Below, in pieces: positions 33,472 through 41,422 of a DNA stretch of 64,000 nucleotides. The stretch covers positions 1,116,001 through 1,180,000 of the forward strand of contig NZ_CP176580.1 in the NCBI RefSeq assembly GCF_046271865.1, read 5' to 3'. Position numbers and translations under genes: made by a program. The notes below the pieces were generated by a model that had not been told where the DNA came from, made no database searches, and saw only the letters and a list, made by a program, of their open reading frames with translations. Source of the DNA: Nitrincola salilacus (GTDB lineage: Bacteria > Pseudomonadota > Gammaproteobacteria > Pseudomonadales > Balneatricaceae). Numbering within the stretch: position 1 is the first letter of the stretch; each line of letters opens with the position of its first letter.

Positions 33472-34920
33472 TCAGGAGACCTTCTGGCCGACAGTGATGA
33501 TCTTCATCGTGTTGGTGCCGCCCTGTGCATTCAGGTAGTCACCCTTGGTGATGATCACACGGTCGCCATCTTTCACGGCCTCGCGCTGAATCAGTTCATC
33601 CACAGCACGCTGATTGATCTCTTCCGGTGGCAGTTGGTCCGCATAGAAGGGGATCGTCTGCACGCCGCGATACAGCGCCACGCGAAACTGAGTGTCGGCA
33701 CGACGAGACATCGCATAGATCGGCAGTGGTGAGCGGATGCGTGACATCAGGCGTGGCGTCAGGCCGGTTTCCGACATGCAGATGATCGCTTTCACGCCCT
33801 GCAGGTGGTTGGCGGCATACATCGCCGACAGTGCAATCGCTTCATCGATCTGCTGAAACTCTTCATAGATGCGGTGCTTCGACTTGTGCGTGATCGGATG
33901 TAGCTCGGCACCGATGATGATGCGCGCCATCGCTTCCACCGCTTCGGTCGGGTAATCCCCGGCGGCAGTTTCGGCTGACAGCATCACCGCATCAGTGTAG
34001 TCCATCACCGCATTGGCCACGTCCGATACTTCGGCGCGGGTCGGCATCGGGCTGTTGATCATCGACTCCATCATCTGGGTCGCAGTGATCACGATCTTGT
34101 TCAGGGCGCGGGCGCGCGCAATGATATGCTTCTGCACACCGACCAGTGTCGCATCGCCGATCTCAACCGCCAGATCACCGCGTGCCACCATGACCACTTC
34201 CGAGGCGCGGATGACATCATCCAGGATCTCGTCATCGGCCACGGTTTCGGCGCGTTCGATCTTGGCTACCAGGCCTGCAGTGGAGCCGGTTGCTTCAAGC
34301 AGTGCGCGCGCTTCATGCATGTCAGAGGCATCACGTGGGAAGGAGACGGCGACATAATCCACACCGATCTCGGCCGCGAGTTTGATATCTTCCTTATCCT
34401 TGTCGGTCAGTGCTTTTGCCGACAGGCCACCACCCTTGCGGTTGATCCCTTTATTGTTTGACAGCTCACCGCCGATCACAACACGGGTGATCACCTGGTC
34501 GCCTTCGACAGACTGGACCTCCAGCTCCAGGCGGCCATCGTCCAGCAGCAGAATATCGCCGGGGCGGGAGTCGTTGACCAGTGCTTCGTAGTCGATACCG
34601 ACCCGTTCCACTGTGCCGGCATCCTTATCCAGCCCAGAGTCCAGGGTGAAAATCTGACCCTTCTTCAGTGTTACTTTCTTGTCTGCAAAGCGGGCGATGC
34701 GGATCTTTGGACCCTGCAGGTCGCCGAGAAGGGCGACATGGCGGCCATGCTTGGCAGACAGTTCCCGAACCAGACGGGCGCGATCAGCATGATCACTGGC
34801 TTCTCCATGAGAGAAGTTCAGTCGCATCACGTCAGCACCGGCGAGAATCAGGCGCTCAATCGCTTCGGGAGAGCTGGTGGCCGGGCCGAGTGTGGCGACT
34901 ATCTTGGTACGTCTTAACAT
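33472..34920 (-). CDS. pyk: pyruvate kinase
   Basis: A 482-residue glycolytic enzyme making pyruvate and ATP from phosphoenolpyruvate. Motifs: RRTKIVATLGPATSSPEAI start, MRLNFSHG, MVARGDLAVEIGD around the metal site and SAETAAGDYP. It resembles the AMP-activated PykA type. It lies 10 nt downstream of gap on the same strand, so gap-pyk form an operon. Convergent with hexR, with only 19 nt between stops. Confidence 0.96.
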   Translation of the reverse strand: MLRRTKIVATLGPATSSPEAIERLILAGADVMRLNFSHGEASDHADRARLVRELSAKHGRHVALLGDLQGPKIRIARFADKKVTLKKGQIFTLDSGLDKDAGTVERVGIDYEALVNDSRPGDILLLDDGRLELEVQSVEGDQVITRVVIGGELSNNKGINRKGGGLSAKALTDKDKEDIKLAAEIGVDYVAVSFPRDASDMHEARALLEATGSTAGLVAKIERAETVADDEILDDVIRASEVVMVARGDLAVEIGDATLVGVQKHIIARARALNKIVITATQMMESMINSPMPTRAEVSDVANAVMDYTDAVMLSAETAAGDYPTEAVEAMARIIIGAELHPITHKSKHRIYEEFQQIDEAIALSAMYAANHLQGVKAIICMSETGLTPRLMSRIRSPLPIYAMSRRADTQFRVALYRGVQTIPFYADQLPPEEINQRAVDELIQREAVKDGDRVIITKGDYLNAQGGTNTMKIITVGQKVS

Positions 34921-34930
34921 GTTCTGCTCC

Positions 34931-35935
34931 TCAGGCGGGTGCCTGCATCAGGGCGAGTGTGTTGTCGAGCATGCGATTCGAGAAGCCCCACTCATTATCG
35001 TACCAGGCCATGATTTTCACCAGGCGGCCGGATACCTTGGTTTGTGATGCATCAAAAATCGATGACAGGGGGTTGTGGTTAAAATCCACTGATACCAGTG
35101 GAAGATCATTATAACCCAGTACTTGTGACGTTTTACTTGCGGTTTCCAGTAGGCGGTTAACCTCTTCCACGCTGGTTTTGCGCTCGGCGATAAAGTTCAG
35201 ATCGACCAGTGATACATTGATGGTCGGAACGCGCACGGCCATGCCATCAAACTTGCCTGCCAGTTCTGGCAGCACCAGGCCAACAGCAGATGCTGCGCCG
35301 GTTTTGGTCGGAATCATCGACTGAGTGGCTGAGCGGGCGCGATACAGGTCGCTGTGATAGACGTCAGACAGATTCTGGTCATTGGTGTAGGCATGAATTG
35401 TGGTCATCAGGCCGCTTTCGATACCGATCTCGCGTTGCAGAACCTGAGCCACGGGAGCGAGGCAGTTGGTGGTGCAGGAGGCGTTGGAGATAATCTGGTG
35501 AGACTGGCGCAGTACCTGGTCATTGACACCAAAGACGACGGTGGCGTCGACATCTGTGCCGGGGGCTGAGATGATCACCTTCCGTGCGCCGGATTCGAGG
35601 TGTGCCGCGGCTTTACTGCGGCTGGTGAACAGGCCTGTGCACTCGTAGACAACATCGATGTTCAGTTCTTTCCAGGGCAGTTCGGCTGGGTTGCGCAGAG
35701 CGCTGATGCTGATTTTGTCGCCGTTGACGATCATGGAGTCATTATCATGGCTGACATCGCCGCTGAATTGTCCGTGAACCGTGTCATACTTGAATAGGTG
35801 GGCGTTGATGTTGGCATCGCCCAGATCATTGATGGCGACAACCTGAATGCGATCACGGTAGTTGTTTTCGTAGAGTGCACGCAGCACATTGCGGCCGATA
35901 CGGCCGAAGCCATTAATGGCAACCCGGATAGTCAT
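34931..35935 (-). CDS. gap: glyceraldehyde-3-phosphate dehydrogenase
   Basis: A 334-residue type I dehydrogenase oxidising glyceraldehyde-3-phosphate with NAD and phosphate. The NAD site NGFGRIGRN is at 8-16 and the catalytic C154 lies in SNASCTTNCLAP. Close linkage to edd and divergence from it are typical of HexR-regulated clusters, in which this copy serves Entner-Doudoroff flux. The intergenic region to edd (167 bp, AT-rich) has two candidate HexR-like elements. Confidence 0.96.
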   Translation of the reverse strand: MTIRVAINGFGRIGRNVLRALYENNYRDRIQVVAINDLGDANINAHLFKYDTVHGQFSGDVSHDNDSMIVNGDKISISALRNPAELPWKELNIDVVYECTGLFTSRSKAAAHLESGARKVIISAPGTDVDATVVFGVNDQVLRQSHQIISNASCTTNCLAPVAQVLQREIGIESGLMTTIHAYTNDQNLSDVYHSDLYRARSATQSMIPTKTGAASAVGLVLPELAGKFDGMAVRVPTINVSLVDLNFIAERKTSVEEVNRLLETASKTSQVLGYNDLPLVSVDFNHNPLSSIFDASQTKVSGRLVKIMAWYDNEWGFSNRMLDNTLALMQAPA

Positions 35936-35974
35936 AATTCTGAAACCTCTGTGGTCAGTTTGTTCTATTTTTAT

Positions 35975-35989
35975 TGGTAAATATTACTG
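35975..35989. promoter_or_regulatory. HexR-like element 1 in the gap-edd divergent region
   Basis: TGGTAAATATTACTG contains the palindrome GTAA-ATA-TTAC, and its reverse strand reads ATTTACC as in the zwf and pgi boxes. It is 40 nt before the gap start. Confidence 0.5.
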
Positions 35990-36028
35990 TATTTTTTCTT
36001 AAATACACAGCTTAAATGCAAAAAGATA

Positions 36029-36040
36029 TGTAAAATTACC
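36029..36040. promoter_or_regulatory. HexR-like element 2 in the gap-edd divergent region
   Basis: TGTAAAATTACC contains GTAA and TTAC half-sites spaced by two bases, 63 nt before the edd start. The spacing is shorter than at the hexR site, so this is a weaker candidate. Confidence 0.4.
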
Positions 36041-36102
36041 AAAATAAAGAGTTAAAATGGCCCTATTACAATAAATTCGGTTTCATCCGAGCGGGAGATA
36101 CT

Positions 36103-37932
36103 ATGCACAGCAACGTCCAGGCCGTCACCGAGCGAATTATCGAGCGCAGTAAATCCACGCGTGCCAACTATCTGAGGAGCATGCAGGACGCGCAGGAACA
36201 AGGTGTGCATCGTGGCGCGCTGTCCTGCGGGAATCTGGCGCACGGTTTTGCGGCGTGTCAGGCCGATGATAAGAATGCGCTGAAAATGATGAATGCCGTC
36301 AACATCGGTATCGTTACTGCTTATAACGATATGTTGTCGGCACACCAGCCTTATGAAACCTATCCGCAACTGATCCGCGAAGCGGCTCGGGAGATGGGAT
36401 CCGTGGCACAGGTTGCCGGTGGTGTGCCGGCGATGTGTGACGGTGTCACTCAGGGGCGCCCTGGCATGGAGCTGAGTCTGTTCAGTCGGGATGTGATCGC
36501 GATGTCGGCTGCTGTGGCGATGTCGCACAATATGTTTGATGCGGCACTTTATCTCGGTATCTGCGACAAGATCGTACCGGGGCTGTTGATGGCCGCGTTG
36601 CGTTTCGGTCATCTGCCGACGATTTTTGTACCGGCTGGCCCCATGACATCCGGTTTGTCCAACAAGGAAAAAGCGCATATCCGTCAGCTCTACGCCGAAG
36701 GCAAGGTGGGTCGTGATGCGCTGCTGGAGTGCGAATCCAGTTCCTATCACAGTGCTGGTACCTGCACCTTCTATGGCACGGCGAATACCAATCAGATGGT
36801 GGTAGAGACGATGGGGTTGCACCTGCCAGGTGCGTCTTTCATCAATCCGGGCACGCCGCTGCGTGATGCGCTGACGCGCGAAGCTGCACAGCAGGCGATC
36901 CGCCTGACACCCTCGAATGGTCGTTTTACACCACTCTATGAAGTGATCGACGAGCGCACCATCGTCAATGGTCTGGTAGCGTTGCTGGCCAGCGGTGGTT
37001 CCACCAACCATACCCTGCATTTTGTTGCGATCGCCAGAGCAGCCGGCATCATCATCAACTGGGATGATTTCTCTGATCTCTCCGCTGTTGTGCCTTTATT
37101 GGCGCGGATCTATCCGAATGGATCAGCAGACATCAATCACTTTCAGGCGGCTGGTGGTACGGCTTTCCTGATTCGTGAGTTACTTGGAGCCGGGTTGTTG
37201 CATGAAGATGTGATGACGGTGGTGGGTCAGGGGCTGTCACGCTACACGCGTGAACCTTTCCTGGAAGAGGGTAAGCTGGTGTGGCGTGATGGGCCTGATG
37301 AGTCGCTGGACTCCACGGTGCTGGCAACGGCAGCAGCTCCCTTCAGTGAGGATGGCGGGCTGAAAGTACTGCATGGAAATCTCGGGCGCGGTGTGATCAA
37401 GGTATCTGCCGTTGCGCCTGAGCATCAGGTGGTTGAGGCGCCCGCCATCGTCTTCGAGGATCAGGATGATATGGCTGATGCCTTCAAACGCGGTGAGTTG
37501 GAGAAGGATTTTGTTGCCGTGGTGCGCTTTCAAGGGCCTAAAGCGATCGGTATGCCTGAGCTGCATAAGCTGACGCCCTATCTGGGTACGCTTCAGGATC
37601 GCGGTTTTCATGTCGCACTGGTGACCGACGGGCGCATGTCGGGTGCCTCCGGTAAGGTACCTGCGGCGATACATGTGTGGCCTGAGGCTTGCGAAGGTGG
37701 CCCGCTGGCACGTGTACGCAATGGTGATGTGATTCGTGTGGATGCCACCAAGGGGGTGCTGGATCTCAAGGTTGATGAGCAGACACTGGCGCAACGTGAG
37801 GTGGTGCTGCCGGTCGGGGTGGTGAAGCACCAATCGGGTATGGGGCGTGAGCTGTTTGCACCGATGCGCCACAGTGTTAACTGTGCGGAGCAGGGGGCAA
37901 CGGTTTTCTTTCATCCTGAGGTGGATGCATGA
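36103..37932 (+). CDS. edd: 6-phosphogluconate dehydratase
   Basis: A 609-residue IlvD/Edd iron-sulfur dehydratase forming KDPG from 6-phosphogluconate, the defining Entner-Doudoroff step. Motifs: NIGIVTAYNDMLSAHQPY, MCDGVTQGRPGMELSLFSRDVIAMS, cluster-binding cysteines in LGICDKIVPG and AGTCTFYGTANTN, and VTDGRMSGASGKVPAAIH near the end. Overlaps glk by 4 nt (ATGA), so the two are coupled. Confidence 0.97.
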   Translation: MHSNVQAVTERIIERSKSTRANYLRSMQDAQEQGVHRGALSCGNLAHGFAACQADDKNALKMMNAVNIGIVTAYNDMLSAHQPYETYPQLIREAAREMGSVAQVAGGVPAMCDGVTQGRPGMELSLFSRDVIAMSAAVAMSHNMFDAALYLGICDKIVPGLLMAALRFGHLPTIFVPAGPMTSGLSNKEKAHIRQLYAEGKVGRDALLECESSSYHSAGTCTFYGTANTNQMVVETMGLHLPGASFINPGTPLRDALTREAAQQAIRLTPSNGRFTPLYEVIDERTIVNGLVALLASGGSTNHTLHFVAIARAAGIIINWDDFSDLSAVVPLLARIYPNGSADINHFQAAGGTAFLIRELLGAGLLHEDVMTVVGQGLSRYTREPFLEEGKLVWRDGPDESLDSTVLATAAAPFSEDGGLKVLHGNLGRGVIKVSAVAPEHQVVEAPAIVFEDQDDMADAFKRGELEKDFVAVVRFQGPKAIGMPELHKLTPYLGTLQDRGFHVALVTDGRMSGASGKVPAAIHVWPEACEGGPLARVRNGDVIRVDATKGVLDLKVDEQTLAQREVVLPVGVVKHQSGMGRELFAPMRHSVNCAEQGATVFFHPEVDA

Positions 37933-38885
37933 GTCGTTATTCACTGGTGGCGGATGTCGGAGGCACTAACGCACGGTTTGCGTTGGTCGCTGAAGGCAGT
38001 CGCGATCTTGAGCAGGTGCAGACACTTGCTTGTGCCGATTATGAAAATCTGGATGCGGCTTGCCTGGAATATTTCAGGCAGACTGGGGTTTCGGGAATTA
38101 CCCGTGCAAGTCTGGCTTTTGCCTGCCCGGTTCAGGTTGAAACCATTCGCATGACCAATAATCACTGGGTCTTCACCCGCGATATGCTTCGCTCACGCCT
38201 GGGGCTTGAGCAGCTTGAGCTGCTGAATGATTTCACGGCGATGGCGCTGGGCATGCTGGAGGTTCGACCGGATGAGTTGCAGGATGTCGGGGCAGGGCAA
38301 GGGCTGGAGGGTGCTCCCAGACTGGTGATTGGTCCGGGAACCGGGTTGGGTGTGTCGGCACTGGTACCGTCAGGCGGCCAGGATAATAGATGGATTGCGC
38401 TCGCAACGGAGGGTGGGCATGTCAGCTTCGCCCCGACAGATGAGGTTGAGGTTGAGGTCTGGCGCAGACTCAAACAGCAGTTTGGGCGTGTTTCGGTTGA
38501 ACGTATTCTCTGTGGCCAGGGGTTGGTTAATCTGTACCGAGCGCTGGCGCAGTATCATCAACAACCTTTCGATGAGAGCCTCACACCTGCCGATATCACG
38601 GCTGCGGGTCTGGCGGGTAATGACCTCGCGGCCGAAACGCTGCAACGCTTCTGTCGTATCCTCGGTGAGCAGGCTGGAGATGCGGTGCTGACACTGGGTG
38701 CTCGCGGTGGGGTCTATCTGTGCGGTGGTATTCTGCCGAGGATGGCGGATTTTCTGCAGCAAAGTGCTTTTCGTGAAGGGTTCGAAGCCAAAGGGCGTTT
38801 TGAGGGGTATCTGCGAGAGGTGCCGGTCTGGCTGTGTACGGCCAAGCATCCGGGGCTGCTTGGCGCTGCCGCCGCACTGCGTTAA
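37929..38885 (+). CDS. glk: glucokinase
   Basis: A 318-residue ROK-independent bacterial glucokinase (Glk family) phosphorylating free glucose. ATP-binding VADVGGTNARFALV is at the N-terminus, the sugar-binding LLNDFTAMALGM region is present, and IGPGTGLGVSALV and EGGHVSFAP follow. Co-transcribed with edd. It supplies glucose-6-phosphate from glucose released by the alpha-glucosidase or taken up directly. A short repeat-rich segment follows its stop. Confidence 0.95.
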   Translation: MSRYSLVADVGGTNARFALVAEGSRDLEQVQTLACADYENLDAACLEYFRQTGVSGITRASLAFACPVQVETIRMTNNHWVFTRDMLRSRLGLEQLELLNDFTAMALGMLEVRPDELQDVGAGQGLEGAPRLVIGPGTGLGVSALVPSGGQDNRWIALATEGGHVSFAPTDEVEVEVWRRLKQQFGRVSVERILCGQGLVNLYRALAQYHQQPFDESLTPADITAAGLAGNDLAAETLQRFCRILGEQAGDAVLTLGARGGVYLCGGILPRMADFLQQSAFREGFEAKGRFEGYLREVPVWLCTAKHPGLLGAAAALR

Positions 38886-38893
38886 GAGACCAA

Positions 38894-38954
38894 GGATAAA
38901 CGTACCTCGGATAAATGTACCTGACCCCTTTTTCCCTGGCCCCTTTTTCCCTTT
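38894..38954. repeat. two adjacent 15-bp tandem duplications after glk
   Basis: GGATAAACGTACCTC (38894-38908) is followed by GGATAAATGTACCTG (38909-38923). Then CCCCTTTTTCCCTGG (38925-38939) is followed by CCCCTTTTTCCCTTT (38940-38954). The reverse strand contains AAAAGGGGTCAGGTACATTT, a sequence like the GGGGTCAG-type elements found near REP/Y1 transposases in many proteobacteria (from memory). It lies between convergent glk and mgsA. Confidence 0.8.
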
Positions 38955-38963
38955 TCCTTCTAT

Positions 38964-39428
38964 TCAGAGATCGGGCAGCCGCTCTTTCAGGTATGCCTCG
39001 TAATCTGGTACCTGATACTGATGGGCTTGCGACATCAGTGGTGAGCTGATCAGGAAGTCGGCCGAGCTGCGATTGCACGCCACCGGCACATTCCAGACGG
39101 CTGCGATACGCAGCAGTGCTTTGACATCCGGATCGTGTGGCATCGCTTCGAAGGGATCCCAGAAGAAGATGACCATATCCATCTCCATGGTCGTCAGCAT
39201 TGAGCCAATCTGCTGATCACCACCGAGTGGGCCGCTGATCAGCTTGTTGATATCAATGCCCAGACCCTTCTCCAGCAGGTGACCGGTAGTGCCTGTGGCA
39301 AACAGCTTGTGCTGGTTGAGTTGATCCAGATTGGTTCTGGCCCAGTCCAGCAGCTCCTTCTTCATATTGTCGTGTGCGATCAGAGCGATGCGTTTGCTGG
39401 TTGGCATGGAGATGGTTTTGCGCTTCAT
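38964..39428 (-). CDS. mgsA: methylglyoxal synthase
   Basis: A 154-residue enzyme that converts dihydroxyacetone phosphate to methylglyoxal and phosphate, relieving sugar-phosphate stress. IALIAHDNMKKELLDW, the TGTTGHLL phosphate loop, GPLGGDQQIG with the catalytic Asp, and DPFEAMPHDPDVKALLR are all present. AGGTGA precedes the ATG. It lies 48 nt after pgi on the same strand, across a 15-bp-period repeat. Its presence in this cluster provides an overflow branch for triose phosphate. Confidence 0.95.
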   Translation of the reverse strand: MKRKTISMPTSKRIALIAHDNMKKELLDWARTNLDQLNQHKLFATGTTGHLLEKGLGIDINKLISGPLGGDQQIGSMLTTMEMDMVIFFWDPFEAMPHDPDVKALLRIAAVWNVPVACNRSSADFLISSPLMSQAHQYQVPDYEAYLKERLPDL

Positions 39429-39440
39429 TTTGTCACCTGT

Positions 39441-39465
39441 TCAGTTAAAAACAGCTCAGTTAAAA
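39441..39465. repeat. 15-bp-period direct repeat between pgi and mgsA
   Basis: TCAGTTAAAA occurs at 39441-39450 and again at 39456-39465 with 15-bp spacing in the pgi-mgsA gap. Confidence 0.7.
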
Positions 39466-39476
39466 GCCTGTCGATA

Positions 39477-41156
39477 TCAGCTTTTATTGATCATTTTCGA
39501 GGTTTCCGCCAGTAGCTTGCGTTGCTGTTTGAAATGGCGGATCAGATTGCCGGTGGATGCATCATGCGCCAGCAACTCCTTGTCTCCGGTCAGTTCCGGC
39601 AGTATCCGTTTGGCCAGTGTCTTGCCCAGCTCAACACCCCACTGATCGAAAGAGCAGATGTTCCAGATCACACCCTGCACAAATATCTTATGCTCATAAA
39701 GCGCAATCAGAGCACCCAGCGTGCGAGGGTCAAGGCGCTGCAGCAGCAGGGTGTTGGTGGGTCTGTTACCGTAGTGAACCTTATGCGGAACGAGGCGCTG
39801 AATCTCCTCTTCCGGCAGCCCTTTACTCTGCAGATCTTCGCGCACCTCTTCTGCACTGATGCCGTTCATCAGAGCTTCTGTCTGGGCAAAGAAGTTGGCC
39901 ATCAGATTGTCATGATGGCCGGGTACCGGCGTGCTGCTTTCGACGGTACCGATAAAATCAGCCGGTACGATGGTGTTGCTCTGATGCAGATATTGGTAAA
40001 AGGCGTGCTGGCCGTCGATCCCCAATTGACCCCAGATGATGGCACCGGTCCTGTGTGGAACCGGTTCACCATTATGATCGATCGACTTGCCGTTACTTTC
40101 CATCTCCGCCTGCTGCAGATAGGCTGAGAAGCGTGCCAGCGGCCAGTTGTAGGGCAGAATCGCCTGCGACTGATAACCGAGGAACGTGCTGTTCCAGATG
40201 CTGGCCAGTGCCAGGATGACGGGTGCATTTTTTTCCAGTGGTTCGTCACGGAAGTGGATGTCCATCTCGTGAGCGCCTGTCAGCAACTCCTCGAACTGGC
40301 GGAAGCCCAGATAAAGGGCGATTGGCAGACCAATGGCCGACCAGAGCGAAAAGCGTCCGCCGACCCAGTCCCACATCTGGAAGCTGTTTTCCGGCTCAAT
40401 GCCGAACGCCTTGATCGCTTCGTGATTGCTGGATACGGCAACAAAGTGCTTACCAACAGCACGCTCATCAAAGGCCGATGACATCAGCCAGTTGCGCGCG
40501 GTGTTGGCGTTGGTCATGGTCTCGCTGGTAGTGAAAGTTTTCGAGGCCACCACGAAGAGTACACGCTCAGGGTTCAGTGGGCGCAGCGTGTTGGCGATCT
40601 CGACACCATCTACGTTGGAAACAAAGTGCACGCGGATACGGTCATCGGCATAGGGTTTCAGCGCCTGTGTGACCATGCGAGGGCCAAGGTCCGATCCGCC
40701 GATCCCCAGGTTAACAACATCGGTGATGCGTTTGCCCGAATAACCGCGCCACTGGCCTTTGCGTACCTTGTTAACGAAATTTTTCATGCGCGCCAGTTCG
40801 TTGTTTACGGCGGGCATCACATTCTTGCCATCAACATAGACAGGGGTATTAGTGCGGTTGCGCAGGGCTGTGTGCAGCACGGAGCGGCGTTCGGTGATAT
40901 TGATCCGATCGCCCTGAAACATGCGCTGGCGCCAGTCATCGACATTGGCTTCGCGCGCGAGCCCGAGCAATGCATTTTTGGTTTCGTCATCAATCAGGTT
41001 TTTCGAGTAATCCAGCAGAATGTTCTGCACACTGAACGACATCTTGTTAAAGCGATCCGGATCGGCAGCAAACAGTTCGCGCAGATGGGTGCTGCGTGCC
41101 CTTTCAGCCAGCTGTTGCAGGTGAAGCCAGGCGTCGGTTTCATAGATGTGACTCAT
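39477..41156 (-). CDS. pgi: glucose-6-phosphate isomerase
   Basis: A 559-residue isomerase linking glucose-6-phosphate and fructose-6-phosphate. Signatures: NLGIGGSDLGPRMV, VSNVDGVEIANTL, the DWVGGRFSLWSAIGLPIAL family motif and SFDQWGVELGK. Length is normal for proteobacterial Pgi. With an Entner-Doudoroff cluster it can cycle fructose-6-phosphate back to Zwf. A HexR-like box 107 nt upstream nearly matches the zwf box. Two 14-bp repeats (41175-41208) lie just before the start. Confidence 0.97.
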   Translation of the reverse strand: MSHIYETDAWLHLQQLAERARSTHLRELFAADPDRFNKMSFSVQNILLDYSKNLIDDETKNALLGLAREANVDDWRQRMFQGDRINITERRSVLHTALRNRTNTPVYVDGKNVMPAVNNELARMKNFVNKVRKGQWRGYSGKRITDVVNLGIGGSDLGPRMVTQALKPYADDRIRVHFVSNVDGVEIANTLRPLNPERVLFVVASKTFTTSETMTNANTARNWLMSSAFDERAVGKHFVAVSSNHEAIKAFGIEPENSFQMWDWVGGRFSLWSAIGLPIALYLGFRQFEELLTGAHEMDIHFRDEPLEKNAPVILALASIWNSTFLGYQSQAILPYNWPLARFSAYLQQAEMESNGKSIDHNGEPVPHRTGAIIWGQLGIDGQHAFYQYLHQSNTIVPADFIGTVESSTPVPGHHDNLMANFFAQTEALMNGISAEEVREDLQSKGLPEEEIQRLVPHKVHYGNRPTNTLLLQRLDPRTLGALIALYEHKIFVQGVIWNICSFDQWGVELGKTLAKRILPELTGDKELLAHDASTGNLIRHFKQQRKLLAETSKMINKS

Positions 41157-41174
41157 AACTGGATCCTTTCTATT

Positions 41175-41208
41175 TATTATCGATCAGGTGTAAGTATTAT
41201 CGATCAGG
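41175..41208. repeat. 14-bp direct repeat upstream of pgi
   Basis: TATTATCGATCAGG occurs at 41175-41188 and 41195-41208, a 20-bp period, 19 nt before the pgi start codon on the minus strand, so it lies in the 5' leader. Confidence 0.8.
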
Positions 41209-41262
41209 CCGGATAGGGTGATGGTCGGGCCATTGGTAGCGATTGTGAGTTATTGGTTTTAA

Positions 41263-41277
41263 TTTACTAAATTTACC
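41263..41277. promoter_or_regulatory. HexR-like box upstream of pgi
   Basis: TTTACTAAATTTACC is identical at 14 of 15 positions to the zwf-upstream box (32451-32465). Sharing by two unlinked glucose-6-phosphate genes argues against chance despite AT-richness. Confidence 0.55.
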
Positions 41278-41359
41278 AATTAAAATCACTATAAAACTTA
41301 AAATATGTACATATTGACGTAAATTATACAATATTAATCATATTGAGCCGTAGTCTATT

Positions 41360-41389
41360 GCTTCTTGCTCTGAGGCTTCCTGCTCTGAG
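41360..41389. repeat. 15-bp tandem duplication downstream of the RND gene
   Basis: GCTTCTTGCTCTGAG (41360-41374) is followed directly by GCTTCCTGCTCTGAG (41375-41389), with one mismatch, in the space between pgi and the RND efflux gene. Confidence 0.85.
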
Positions 41390-41422
41390 GTAAGGTCGGT
41401 CTGAACAGCCAGACTTTTCGAC

